Source: Lysobacteraceae bacterium (GTDB lineage: Bacteria > Pseudomonadota > Gammaproteobacteria > Xanthomonadales > Xanthomonadaceae). From it: 64,000 nucleotides of DNA. Position 1 is the stretch's first letter; the number at the start of each line of letters is the position of its first letter. Under the pieces are notes generated by a model. The model made no database searches. It was not told the origin of the DNA and was given only the letters and a program-made list of their open reading frames with translations. The position numbers and the translations under genes are program-made. Shown here one piece after another: positions 24,682-33,099 of this stretch. Location: assembly GCA_008015095.1 (NCBI GenBank), contig SSEV01000021.1:1-64000 (forward strand). The letters run 5' to 3'.

Positions 24682-24860
24682 GAAGTTCTGCTGAAACGTC
24701 ACGTCTAAAAGAACAACACCGTTTCGAAACCGCGCGTCGTCAAAAACCACCGACCGTAGAAAATTGCCGATCGTTGATAATCGCCGATCCCGGCCGATCA
24801 CCAGAAGGCGAGGTCGACCGCGATTTGAAGCTGCTTCTAGAGCTGACCGCGCTGCTAGGA

Positions 24861-24974
24861 TCAGAACAGCCTGGGTCAGAACAGCCTAGGTCAGAACAGC
24901 CTGGATCAGATCGACCTCAATCTGAGCGACCTGGACCCGAACAGTTTCTATCAGAAAAGCCGATATCAGAACGG
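24861..24974. repeat. degenerating 15-bp tandem repeat array
   Basis: Three near-perfect copies of tcagaacagcctggg at 24861, 24876 and 24891, followed by about four progressively diverged copies to 24974. It sits between the convergent alkaline phosphatase and CopD-like genes and reaches into the last codons of the latter. There are no spacers, so it is not a CRISPR. Confidence 0.75.
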
Positions 24975-25388
24975 TTTGGCCAACACCAACCAGATCACGA
25001 ACACGAGCAGCAGCACCGGCAACTCGTTGAACCATCGCAAGGCTTTCGACGAGGGCAATGCGCGGCCCTTGCCCACACCTTTCAACCAGCGTCCGGCGAC
25101 CAGGTAATGCGCCAGCATCAGCGCGACCAGGGTGAGTTTGGCGTGCAGCCAGCCGCCGACGATATCGAAATGCAGCCATAGCGCCAGACCGAACACCAGC
25201 GACAGACCGAACATGGTGTGACCAAAGCGGTAAAGCCGGCGACCCATCAGACAAAGGCGGTCGCGCACCGGGGGCGCATCGCCGACCTCGGCCAGATTGA
25301 CCAGGATCCGCGGCAGATAGAACACACAGGCCATCCAGGCGATGACGAATACGAGGTGCGCGGTCTTGGTCCAGAAATAAGCCTGCAT
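24966..25388 (-). CDS. CopD/HemJ-like membrane protein
   Basis: 140 aa from the ATG at 25388. Four helices are visible. The start FWTKTAHLVFVIAWMACVFYLPRILV closely matches the HemJ/CopD-type signature with a conserved His in helix 1 and the FYLPR motif; LHFDIVGGWLHAKLTLV and FNELPVLLLVFVIWLVL follow. HemJ is a protoporphyrinogen IX oxidase of haem synthesis; CopD family members are linked to copper uptake. The length (about 140 aa) favours the HemJ-like group. Its 3' end runs into the tandem repeat array, which supplies the last few codons. It is divergent from the dioxygenase gene. Confidence 0.83.
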   Translation of the reverse strand: MQAYFWTKTAHLVFVIAWMACVFYLPRILVNLAEVGDAPPVRDRLCLMGRRLYRFGHTMFGLSLVFGLALWLHFDIVGGWLHAKLTLVALMLAHYLVAGRWLKGVGKGRALPSSKALRWFNELPVLLLVFVIWLVLAKPF

Positions 25389-25471
25389 GGAATGCTCCGT
25401 CCCGGAACAAAACGCCGGTGCGCGATAGGATGGCACGATCGCGACCAGACCGCAGCCGGAACGCCCGAACG

Positions 25472-26245
25472 ATGAAGATGCCACTGTTGTTCCTCGGTCA
25501 CGGATCGCCGATGAACGCCATCGAAGACAACGCATGGTCGCGCGCCTGGCGCGCATTAGGCCAACGCCTGCCGCACCCGCAGGCGATTCTGTGCGTCTCG
25601 GCGCATTGGGAAACCCCAGGCGCTTGGCTGACCGGAAGCGCCGCGCCGGACACCCTTCATGATTTCTACGGCTTTCCGCAAGCGCTATTCGATGTGCGCT
25701 ATCCCGCGCCGGGCGCGCCCACGCTTGCCGAACGCATCGTCGCCCTGCTCGGCGCCGAAGCGGACGCCAGGATCGATCCTCGGCGCGGCCTGGATCATGG
25801 CGCCTGGGCCGTGCTGCGGCCGATGTATCCGCAGGCCGATGTGCCGATCGTGCAGCTCGGGCTGGACACGCGGCGCCCCGGCGAGTGGCATGTGCGGATC
25901 GCGCGCGGACTCGCGCCGCTGCGCGAAGAGGGCGTCTTGATCGTCGGCAGCGGCGATATCGTGCACAACCTGCGCCTCTACGATTTCCGCGACCCGCGGC
26001 CGGCGCCATGGGCGCTGCGCTTCCGCGACCGGACAAATGCGCTGATCCGCAAGCGTGATCTCGCCGCGCTCGCCGACTGGCGCGCTCTGGGGCCCGACGC
26101 GGCATTGTCCATCCCTACGCCCGAGCATTATCTGCCGCTGCTCTACCCGCTCGCGCTGGCCGCTGACGACGAACATATCGAATTTTTCAACGACGAGGTC
26201 CATGGCTCGTTGTCGATGACTTCGCTCTTGATAGGTGCGCCATGA
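25472..26245 (+). CDS. ygiD: extradiol dioxygenase, DODA/YgiD type
   Basis: 257 aa from the ATG at 25472. It begins PLLFLGHGSPMNAIEDN (first metal-binding His), then AILCVSAHWET, DFYGFP, the GLDHGAWAVLRPMYP motif with its His, GSGDIVHNLR, and EHYLPLLYPLALA. This is the class III extradiol dioxygenase (LigB/DODA) family; E. coli YgiD is a 4,5-DOPA extradiol dioxygenase. Physiological role in bacteria is unclear. The stop overlaps the start of the methyltransferase (ATGA), implying one transcript. Confidence 0.92.
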   Translation: MKMPLLFLGHGSPMNAIEDNAWSRAWRALGQRLPHPQAILCVSAHWETPGAWLTGSAAPDTLHDFYGFPQALFDVRYPAPGAPTLAERIVALLGAEADARIDPRRGLDHGAWAVLRPMYPQADVPIVQLGLDTRRPGEWHVRIARGLAPLREEGVLIVGSGDIVHNLRLYDFRDPRPAPWALRFRDRTNALIRKRDLAALADWRALGPDAALSIPTPEHYLPLLYPLALAADDEHIEFFNDEVHGSLSMTSLLIGAP

Positions 26246-26874
26246 GCGGCCCCGGGGCCAACCGAGGGGCCAACCGAAACGGTGCGGACAAAGTCTACGA
26301 CCGCGATTATTTCCAACGCTGGTACCGCGATTTCGGCATCGGCGGCCGTGGGCGTCTGCAACGCCAGGTCGCGCTCGCGGTGGCGGCGACCGAGTACCAT
26401 CTCGAACGACCGATCCGCAGCGTGCTCGACGTCGGTTGCGGCGAGGGCGTCTGGCGCGCGCCGCTGTTGAAGTTGCGACCGACCGTTCGCTATCTCGGTT
26501 TCGACAGCAGCGAATACGCGATCCGCCGCTATGGCGCGCGACGCCAGTTGCATCTGGCGCGATTCGGGGATTTCGCTCTGCTGCGGCCGTGCCCACCGGT
26601 CGATCTGCTGATTTGCAGCGATGTGTTGCATTACCTGCAGGCGCGCGAAATCGATCGTGGCCTGCCCGGCCTGGCCGAACTATGCGCCGGCGTCGCCTTC
26701 ATCGAGACCTACACCGCGGAAGACGAGATCGAAGGCGATCATCACGGTTTCCTGCGCCGCCCCGCGGCGTTTTATCGCAAACGCCTGCATACGACCGGTT
26801 TTCGCCAGATCGGATCGCATTGCTGGCTTTCGCCCGCCTTGGCCGCTACGGCTGCGGCCATGGAAACTTGCTGA
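26242..26874 (+). CDS. class I SAM-dependent methyltransferase
   Basis: 210 aa. Motif I VLDVGCGEG lies at 61-69, then RYLGFDSSEYAI (motif II) and LLICSDVLHYL (motif IV), as in small-molecule type SAM methyltransferases. The N-terminus contains a perfect 12-bp tandem duplication at 26254-26277 (GANRGANR), in frame and before the domain, so it should not harm folding. The gene overlaps the dioxygenase by four bases. The substrate is unknown; the pairing with DODA suggests a catechol-like or amino-acid-derived compound only by context. Confidence 0.88.
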   Translation: MSGPGANRGANRNGADKVYDRDYFQRWYRDFGIGGRGRLQRQVALAVAATEYHLERPIRSVLDVGCGEGVWRAPLLKLRPTVRYLGFDSSEYAIRRYGARRQLHLARFGDFALLRPCPPVDLLICSDVLHYLQAREIDRGLPGLAELCAGVAFIETYTAEDEIEGDHHGFLRRPAAFYRKRLHTTGFRQIGSHCWLSPALAATAAAMETC

Positions 26875-27009
26875 CATCGAACGGCCGCACCGATGTCGGC
26901 ATTGGGCAGCCCGATAGTTTCGGCGCCGCTGCTTTTCGATGTGCGCTTGGGCGAATATTTCTCGATCCGTTCTTTCAGAGCGCTTTTGGATCAGAGGTGA
27001 TCTCTTTCG

Positions 27010-27552
27010 TCACGGCCTGCTCGCGGCTGCCTTTTTCCCTGCGCTTTTCTTCCGCCCCGGCTTTTGAGCCGGGGCCTTAGCGCTCGCCCCTTGCTGCACA
27101 GCCCTTTTTTCGGAAGCTGCCTTCTTGATTGCCGCTTTTTTCATCGCGGGCTTTTTCACCGCAGACTTGTTTTCCGCGCGCTTCTTCGCGCTGATCTTTT
27201 TCGGCGATGCGCTTACCGCCGCTTTGCGTGCCGCGGACGCCGCCTGCAACGCCAGCAGGGCCCAGGGCCGCATCGCATCGGCAGAATCCAGCGCATCCTC
27301 AGGCGTTGTCCAGTAACTCATCGTGATCGGCTTGCCCTTGCCTTCGTAAACGAACGGCCGGCCGCCGGCCGCTTTGAACCTTGCGCGCGTGGCGTCGTCC
27401 GTTTTCAGGTACAGGTTGCCGAAGGCTTCCAGGGCGATCATCACGCCATCGGCGTAAAAACCGACGCCGCCGAACATGCGGCGCGCACTGACCGCGCCCG
27501 CGGCCGCCAGCAGTTCGCGGTACCAGGCGATGTCCTCGTCGCGGATGCTCAT
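27010..27552 (-). CDS. TfoX/Sxy N-terminal domain protein with lysine/alanine-rich tail
   Basis: 180 aa. Residues 1-105 match the TfoX N-terminal domain (VSARRMFGGVGFYADGVMIALE, LYLKTDDATRARF, PITMSYWTTPEDALD). Residues about 108-180 are a basic, low-complexity tail of repeated AxKK/KKxA units (KKPAMKKAAIKKAA), like histone H1 or AlgP-type tails. TfoX/Sxy acts with CRP on competence genes in some gammaproteobacteria; stand-alone N-domains are of less certain role. The tail suggests DNA or nucleoid binding, which is inference. Confidence 0.85.
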   Translation of the reverse strand: MSIRDEDIAWYRELLAAAGAVSARRMFGGVGFYADGVMIALEAFGNLYLKTDDATRARFKAAGGRPFVYEGKGKPITMSYWTTPEDALDSADAMRPWALLALQAASAARKAAVSASPKKISAKKRAENKSAVKKPAMKKAAIKKAASEKRAVQQGASAKAPAQKPGRKKSAGKKAAASRP

Positions 27553-27748
27553 ACGGCCAGTCTATGCGACCACGGGGCCGCTAGGGCCGCCTGGACCGCT
27601 AAGAACAGCCACGCAACCATATTTAATCAATTAGTTACATGCTTAAAGTCAGTGTTCCCAGTTCAAGAATGCGTCCGAAGCGCCTCCGCGACACCATGGA
27701 TCACGAATGCGGTATGCTGCAGCGCAACACGACTGCCGCCGAAACCGC

Positions 27749-29053
27749 ATGCTCCTGTACCAAATGCACGAACTCGGCCGCGCCTGGATGGCGCCGATCA
27801 CGTACTGGGCCGAAGCCAATGCCCGCATGTTCTCGGCGCCCGGCAGTTGGTTGTCGTCCTTGCCACACGCCCAACGAATGGCCGCCGGCTACGAATTGCT
27901 CTACCGGATCGGCAAGGATTACGAGAAGCCCAAGTTCGGCATTCACAGTGTCGTCGACGAGGGGCGCGAATACCCTGTGGTGGAACGCGAGATCCTGCGC
28001 ACGCCTTTCTGCCGTCTGCTCCGCTTCAAGCGTTTCTCCGACCAGACCGACGGCATCGTCGATCTCAAGAACGATCCTCCGGTCCTCGTCGTCGCTCCGC
28101 TGTCCGGACACCATGCCACGCTGCTGCGCGATACGGTCCGGACCCTGTTGCGCGATCACAAGGTCTACATCACCGATTGGATCGATGCGCGCATGGTGCC
28201 CAAGGACGCCGGCGCGTTCACTCTCGACGACTACGTCGCCACCATCGAGAACTTCATCCGCCACATCGGCGCCGAGCGCCTGCACGTGATCAGCGTCTGC
28301 CAGCCCACCGTGCCGGTGCTGGCCGCGGTATCGCTGATGGCCGCACGGGGTGAAAAGACCCCGCGTTCGCTGGTGATGATGGGCGGGCCGATCGACAGCC
28401 GCGAATCGCCGACCACCGTCAACAATCTCGCCACGCAGAAGCCGTTATGGTGGTTCGAACAGAATCTGATCCACACGGTGCCGGCGAATCTGCCTGGGCG
28501 CGGCCGTCAGGTCTATCCGGGATTCCTGCAGCACATGGGATTCATCGCGATGAATCCCGAACGCCATGTGGCCTCGCATTGGGATTTCTATCAGGATCTG
28601 GTCAAAGGCGATCTCGACGACGCCGAGGCGCATCGGCGCTTCTATGACGAGTACAACGCCGTACTCGATATGCCGGCGGAGTATTACCTCGATACCGTGC
28701 GCGTGGTCTTCCAGGAGCATCTGCTGCCGCGCGGCCTTTGGAAAGTGGCTGGAGAAACGGTGAATCCCGCCGCGATCCGCGACACTGCGCTGCTGACCAT
28801 CGAAGGCGAGCTGGACGACATCTCGGGCGCCGGGCAGACCCGCGCCGCGCACAAACTCTGCACCGGTATTCCGCAGGGGCATCGCGCGCATCTCACCGCG
28901 GAGGGCGCTGGCCATTACGGCATCTTCAGCGGCCGCCGCTGGCGCGACCAGGTCTACCCGCAGGTTCGGGAATTCATCGCCCGACATTCGACAGCACCGT
29001 CATCGAGCGCACGCAGACAACCGAGTGGTCGCGGGCGCCGCCGCAACGCCTGA
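27749..29053 (+). CDS. phaZ: intracellular polyhydroxyalkanoate depolymerase
   Basis: 434 aa from the ATG at 27749 (MLLYQMHELGRAWMAP), which is the usual N-terminus; an upstream in-frame ATG is too early. The alpha/beta hydrolase core shows VLVVAPLSGHHATLLRDTV, the Cys nucleophile in HVISVCQPTVPVL (Cys in place of Ser is typical of intracellular PhaZ), TIEGELDDISG and the catalytic His in GHYGIFSG. It degrades stored PHA granules to hydroxyacid oligomers. No pha synthesis genes are in the window. The C-terminal 20 residues are a basic tail (SSSARRQPSGRGRRRNA). Confidence 0.93.
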   Translation: MLLYQMHELGRAWMAPITYWAEANARMFSAPGSWLSSLPHAQRMAAGYELLYRIGKDYEKPKFGIHSVVDEGREYPVVEREILRTPFCRLLRFKRFSDQTDGIVDLKNDPPVLVVAPLSGHHATLLRDTVRTLLRDHKVYITDWIDARMVPKDAGAFTLDDYVATIENFIRHIGAERLHVISVCQPTVPVLAAVSLMAARGEKTPRSLVMMGGPIDSRESPTTVNNLATQKPLWWFEQNLIHTVPANLPGRGRQVYPGFLQHMGFIAMNPERHVASHWDFYQDLVKGDLDDAEAHRRFYDEYNAVLDMPAEYYLDTVRVVFQEHLLPRGLWKVAGETVNPAAIRDTALLTIEGELDDISGAGQTRAAHKLCTGIPQGHRAHLTAEGAGHYGIFSGRRWRDQVYPQVREFIARHSTAPSSSARRQPSGRGRRRNA

Positions 29054-29294
29054 GCGCCAATCCCTCTCAGCGTGTTTGCTCGCACTGAGGCAGGCCGGGT
29101 CACGTCTCGGCCTCACGCGAGCCATGGGATGTGGCCCTGACCGTCCGATCAGCCGCTTTCGCGATCCCGATCGCCTGCGGCGAGCGGACCGCACCGCCGG
29201 TCGGCTGGACGACGGCCAAAGGGCTACCGGGCTTGACGCGGCGACAGCGACAAGGCGAAAGTCGGCCGATCAACCGATCGTGACGCCAACCCCC

Positions 29295-29945
29295 ATGGCT
29301 TCCCGCTTTTTCCCGCTCGCAGCCTTGACGATGCTCACCGCCATGATGACCAGTTGCCAAAGCGCCACCTCTACAGGAGGCAGAATGGACCCCGTTCCGG
29401 ACACCTTGCCCGTCCCGGAGATCAAAGTCAGCCCGAATCCCGCACCGAAGCGCTCCTATGCGCTCACGCTGCGCTTTGCCGGGCTTCCCGCCGCCATCAA
29501 CCAAGTGACGGTGTACGCCGACTACGACGTCGAGAACATCGACTGCGTCCCGCTGGACTACACGAAAGCGGTCGGCGGCATACGGCTCCCGCCCGAGCAT
29601 CGTCTCGAATTGAGCCTGCATCGCGTCGACGAGAACACCTACACCGCCACGGTGCATGAGGACGCGCTGCAGGACGAGGATTATTACGGCTTGGGCGTGT
29701 GCCAATGGGCGCTGGCCGGCGCAACCGTGCACTTCAGCTCGCCGACCACGCAGTTCATCAGCGGGATCAACGCTGACGAGCTTGCCGCCGAACAGGAAAC
29801 CACCGACCACTATCTGGCTCGGGACTTCAACCAGAAGCCCGCTTTGCTGGATTTCGTCTTCGGCAAGGACTCGGCTGATTACTATCTTGCGAACCTCGGT
29901 CCGCAGTTCACTCTGAATATCAAGGCCAACAGGGAGGCCCAATGA
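29295..29945 (+). CDS. probable immunity lipoprotein for the adjacent T4SS effector
   Basis: 216 aa from the ATG at 29295. MASRFFPLAALTMLTAMMTSC is a lipoprotein signal with the lipobox ending in Cys 21. The mature part is mostly predicted beta strand (ALTLRFAGLPAAINQVTVYADYDV, NTYTATVHEDALQDEDYYG) with two Cys residues (ENIDCVP and GVCQW). It is directly upstream of and overlaps the XVIPCD lipase gene by four bases (ATGA). In Xanthomonadales, antibacterial T4SS effectors (X-Tfe) are commonly encoded with a cognate periplasmic lipoprotein inhibitor (X-Tfi), and this pair fits that pattern. Inhibition of the neighbour is inferred from arrangement. Confidence 0.7.
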   Translation: MASRFFPLAALTMLTAMMTSCQSATSTGGRMDPVPDTLPVPEIKVSPNPAPKRSYALTLRFAGLPAAINQVTVYADYDVENIDCVPLDYTKAVGGIRLPPEHRLELSLHRVDENTYTATVHEDALQDEDYYGLGVCQWALAGATVHFSSPTTQFISGINADELAAEQETTDHYLARDFNQKPALLDFVFGKDSADYYLANLGPQFTLNIKANREAQ

Positions 29946-31225
29946 CGATCAGCAGTCGCGACTACGCCGCACTGAGCGAGCATTCGTACCGGCATCCGCA
30001 GACCCCGCCGCGTAACGAAGTCGAGATCAATGGCGTCTCCTACACGGTCCTTGCCAATAGCGATCGACCCAGCGGCTACCAGGGCACGATCTATCAGCGC
30101 AACGATACCGGCGAGATCATCGTCGCCCATCGTGGGACCGAGCCGAATCGCGGCCTGCGCGAGGCCTATCGCGACTTGGTCAGCACCGACGCCACCATGG
30201 TGACGCACCGGGTCAACCAGCAATCTGCCGACGCGATTGCCCTGACCCAGCGTGCGGTCGACATCGCACGCGAACAGGCCGCGGAGCGCGGTGGTCAGGC
30301 GCCGCAGGTCACCGTGACCGGCCATTCGCTGGGCGGCACGCTGGCGCAGATCACCGCGAACCGGTTCGGCCTGCAAGGCGAAACCTTCAACGCTTACGGC
30401 GCCGCCTCGCTGCGCGGTAACGTGCCGGAAGGCGGCAACAGCGTCATCAACCATGTCCGCGCCACCGACGTCGTCAGCGCCGGCTCCGCGCATTTCGGCC
30501 AGGTTCGGGTCTACGCCACCCAGGAAGACATCACGGCGCTACAGAATGCCGGTTATCGCAATGACCGCTCCGGTTGGGATCTGCGTAATCCGCTCAGCGT
30601 CGCCGGCAGCCGTGGGCTGCCCGCGCACGAGCTGGGGCCGTTCATCCGCGAAGGCGGCGGCGGCCCGTTGATGACCCCGGAGAACCAGCGCCGTGCCGAA
30701 CAGTTCGATCCGATGATCGACAAGTTCCGTAACGACGTCGAGGCCATCCGCACCGGCATCAGCGCCGGCAGCCAAGGTTTCCGCGATGGCATCAATATCA
30801 TGCGCGGCCGTTGGGACCGCCTGTTCACCGACCGCATGGATCGGGCTGACATCGGTGACGGTTCGATCATCAGCGACAACCCGATGGTCGGACAGACCTA
30901 TGCCGCGCTGGCGCGCAGCGGCAACACGGGCCTGCAGAATGCGGACGCGAAGACGGTGGCCGGAATCGTGTCCAGCGCGCAGCAGGGCGGTTTGAACGAA
31001 ATCAACTTCATCGCCGAGCGCAACGGCACCGCCTACGCGATACAAGGCCGCTCGCCGGATGATCCAGGCGCGCGGGTCGTGCCGGTCAATCTCGCCGCGG
31101 CCCAAGTACAGCCATTGGCCGAGAGCTCGCGCATGGCGATGGACACTCCGCAGGGGCAGCCCGAAGTCGCCATGGCCCGTCGCGAGCAGCAACCGGATCA
31201 GCAGACGGCAGGAATGTCCCGCTGA
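29942..31225 (+). CDS. XVIPCD lipase, probable antibacterial T4SS effector (X-Tfe)
   Basis: 427 aa without a signal peptide. Residues about 1-235 are a class 3 lipase domain: IIVAHRGTEP (oxyanion region), VTVTGHSLGGTLAQ with nucleophile Ser 129, a likely Asp at 176 (RATDVVS) and His near 229 (LPAHELG). Residues about 310-427 resemble the XVIPCD, the C-terminal signal recognised by VirD4 of the Xanthomonadales T4SS: NPMVGQTYAALARSGNTGL, INFIAERNGTAYAIQGR and the Gln-rich end. The known role of such effectors is killing of neighbouring bacteria by contact-dependent delivery to the periplasm; here membrane phospholipid attack is predicted. The immunity gene overlaps upstream and a strong terminator follows. 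Confidence 0.85.
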   Translation: MTISSRDYAALSEHSYRHPQTPPRNEVEINGVSYTVLANSDRPSGYQGTIYQRNDTGEIIVAHRGTEPNRGLREAYRDLVSTDATMVTHRVNQQSADAIALTQRAVDIAREQAAERGGQAPQVTVTGHSLGGTLAQITANRFGLQGETFNAYGAASLRGNVPEGGNSVINHVRATDVVSAGSAHFGQVRVYATQEDITALQNAGYRNDRSGWDLRNPLSVAGSRGLPAHELGPFIREGGGGPLMTPENQRRAEQFDPMIDKFRNDVEAIRTGISAGSQGFRDGINIMRGRWDRLFTDRMDRADIGDGSIISDNPMVGQTYAALARSGNTGLQNADAKTVAGIVSSAQQGGLNEINFIAERNGTAYAIQGRSPDDPGARVVPVNLAAAQVQPLAESSRMAMDTPQGQPEVAMARREQQPDQQTAGMSR

Positions 31226-31268
31226 CACAGCGACATCTCCGCAATCCGCGTTTCTCGAACGCCAAACG

Positions 31269-31298
31269 CCGACGATCTCGCGATCGTCGGTGTTTTTT
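31269..31298 (+). terminator. Rho-independent terminator of the effector operon
   Basis: Perfect 9-bp stem ccgacgatc (31269-31277) / gatcgtcgg (31282-31290) with loop tcgc, followed by tgtttttt. It lies 43 bases after the effector stop codon. Confidence 0.9.
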
Positions 31299-31512
31299 AT
31301 GGCCACGCTGAGCAAATCCGTCTTGTATTTGTTCAGTGATCGCAAGCTCGGCGCAAGCCCGAACTCGCTGCCGCCGAATCGAACACTTGCATATTCGATT
31401 CCCGAGCGGCGCATTCCCTGTGTCGCGGCAACGCCGACTTTTCAGCGTTGCCTTATGTGCGGTTACGTGCGGACCGTCATTGCTACCGGCATGGATTTCC
31501 CGCATGTACCGC

Positions 31513-32454
31513 TCAGGAATACTGCGCCGTCTTGACCAGCAGATGCTTCGCAAGCTGGCCGTGCAGATAACCGATGCCGCGAGCCAAGTGCAAGGTCGCG
31601 AAGAGCAATGCCACACCGAGCACGAAGATCAGCAGCAGCATGAGGGGCCCGCCGAAGGGCACATTCGATATGCCGTCGACGAGGCCCAGCCAGATCCACC
31701 CGTCGAAGTCCGAACTGATTTCGGCGATCCCCAGCGCCACCAGGAAGGGCGAGGCCACGAATGACAACGACACACTGAGCAGGGTCACCGCCAGAGTGAA
31801 ATAGATCACGCCCAAGGGCAGCATCAGCAGCATGTAGACCATCGAACTCCAGTTGCGCGGGTCGGTGAACATCTCGCCGATACGGCTCAACAGCGGCTTG
31901 CCGCGGCTGCTGTACAACGGACGCCTGGGCATGCGTTCGCCGAGCATGGTCTCCACGATCCGGCCTTCGAGCAGCGAAAACATCCGCACCGAACCGAAGA
32001 ACAGGATCACGAACGGAATGCCGATGATGAGGATGCCGAGCCCGAGCGAGAGCGAAATACCGGTCACCGCCCAGGTGAAATAGAACACCCCGGTCGCCAG
32101 CGACAGCAACATATAGAACAGCGCCGCGTAGGTGCGCGGTTCGGCGATCACGCCGAAGAAACGACCGACTATCGAGCGTGACGACTTTGCCGGCGGCGTC
32201 CGTAGCGCGCTTTGCACCTTGGCCTCGGTGTCACGATAGATCTCGGCGACCTCGTCCGGCGCGCCGTAGCTCGTCGCCACCTGTGCGATGATCTCAGCCT
32301 CGTTTTTGCCCGGATTCTCGGCAAGTTCGGAACGCAGATATTCCTCTGCGTCATATAGCGCGTCCTGGATCAGCGCGGGATCTGCCCCGGCCAGCGAACG
32401 CCGCAGGTGTTCGAGGTATTCGGGAATATTGGTCGGCAAGGCGCGGTCGTTCAT
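31513..32454 (-). CDS. DUF1700/sensor-type membrane protein of a PadR operon
   Basis: 313 aa from the ATG at 32454, which overlaps the PadR stop (ATGA). Residues about 8-80 form the HAAS/DUF1700 helical domain (YLEHLRRSLAGADPALIQDALYDAEEYLRSEL). Residues about 105-310 hold two similar membrane blocks (YAALFYMLLSLATGVFYFTWAVTGISLSLG and WSSMVYMLLMLPLGVIYFTLAVTLLSVSLS), an internal duplication typical of the putative sensor domain family. Such proteins are often the regulated partner of PadR repressors; exact function is not known. Confidence 0.85.
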   Translation of the reverse strand: MNDRALPTNIPEYLEHLRRSLAGADPALIQDALYDAEEYLRSELAENPGKNEAEIIAQVATSYGAPDEVAEIYRDTEAKVQSALRTPPAKSSRSIVGRFFGVIAEPRTYAALFYMLLSLATGVFYFTWAVTGISLSLGLGILIIGIPFVILFFGSVRMFSLLEGRIVETMLGERMPRRPLYSSRGKPLLSRIGEMFTDPRNWSSMVYMLLMLPLGVIYFTLAVTLLSVSLSFVASPFLVALGIAEISSDFDGWIWLGLVDGISNVPFGGPLMLLLIFVLGVALLFATLHLARGIGYLHGQLAKHLLVKTAQYS

Positions 32455-32837
32455 GGATGTTCCCCTCTCAAAACGGAATCGACGGAATCTCGTGTGGCGC
32501 ACCAGGCGGTCGTCCAGGTCTGCAACGTGGTCCGTCCGGATGCGGTGATCTGGTAATAGCGGCGCGGTGGGCCGCTGATCGACGGTTCGATCTGGCTCTC
32601 CAACAATCCCGCGGCCTCCAGATTCCGTAGCACCGGATACAACGCACTCTGCTTGCCGCTGAGCACGCCGTCCCCATGGCGTTCGAGGCTCTTGGCGATC
32701 TGATAGCCGTACATCGGCGCATCCGTCGCCCCTAACACGCCCATCAGCGCCAGTGAAACCGTGCCGGCGGAAAGCTCTTTCTGGAATTTCCGCAGTTGGC
32801 TCTCGACCACATCGTCCGGGACAAGTGTCTCGTTCAT
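32451..32837 (-). CDS. PadR family transcriptional regulator
   Basis: 128 aa from the ATG at 32837, preceded by AAGGGG at a good distance; a GTG at 32843 would add two residues. The winged helix is clear: TVSLALMGVLGATDAPMYGYQIAKSLE, SGKQSALYPVLRNLEAAGLLESQI and PPRRYYQITASG, with YPVL.NLE..GLL and RRYY.IT as PadR hallmarks. It probably represses its own operon with the downstream membrane protein, through the palindromes just upstream. Confidence 0.92.
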   Translation of the reverse strand: MNETLVPDDVVESQLRKFQKELSAGTVSLALMGVLGATDAPMYGYQIAKSLERHGDGVLSGKQSALYPVLRNLEAAGLLESQIEPSISGPPRRYYQITASGRTTLQTWTTAWCATRDSVDSVLRGEHP

Positions 32838-32864
32838 GGCCACCCCTTGTTTGATTTACAGGTT

Positions 32865-32921
32865 GATTGATCTACCGAATATCTTGAAGATCAATCTATT
32901 ATCAACTTAACTATAGTTGAT
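32865..32921. promoter_or_regulatory. AT-rich promoter region with two inverted repeats (putative PadR operator)
   Basis: Two palindromes lie just upstream of padR: gattgatct (32865-32873) with agatcaatc (32888-32896), spacer 14; and atcaact (32901-32907) with agttgat (32915-32921), spacer 7. The stretch is far more AT-rich than its surroundings, as expected of a promoter. Binding by PadR is inferred from position. Confidence 0.5.
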
Positions 32922-33099
32922 GTGCCGATCGTCACGCCCTGTCATTGGTCATGCTGTCCGTGAGCCGATCCCGAGCGGCCCCTCCTGCGCCTGGCCTTCC
33001 GCCGAGGCGCTACCTGATGGCGGCCGCAGACTGGCCCGGTATGGATATCTCCGCCAGAATTGAGACCATCTCCGAAAGATAAAGAAAAGGACACCCACC

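Noticed and set aside
24861-24974. CRISPR array
   Set aside because: The units are contiguous 15-bp tandem copies with no spacers, diverging toward one end, and no cas genes are near.
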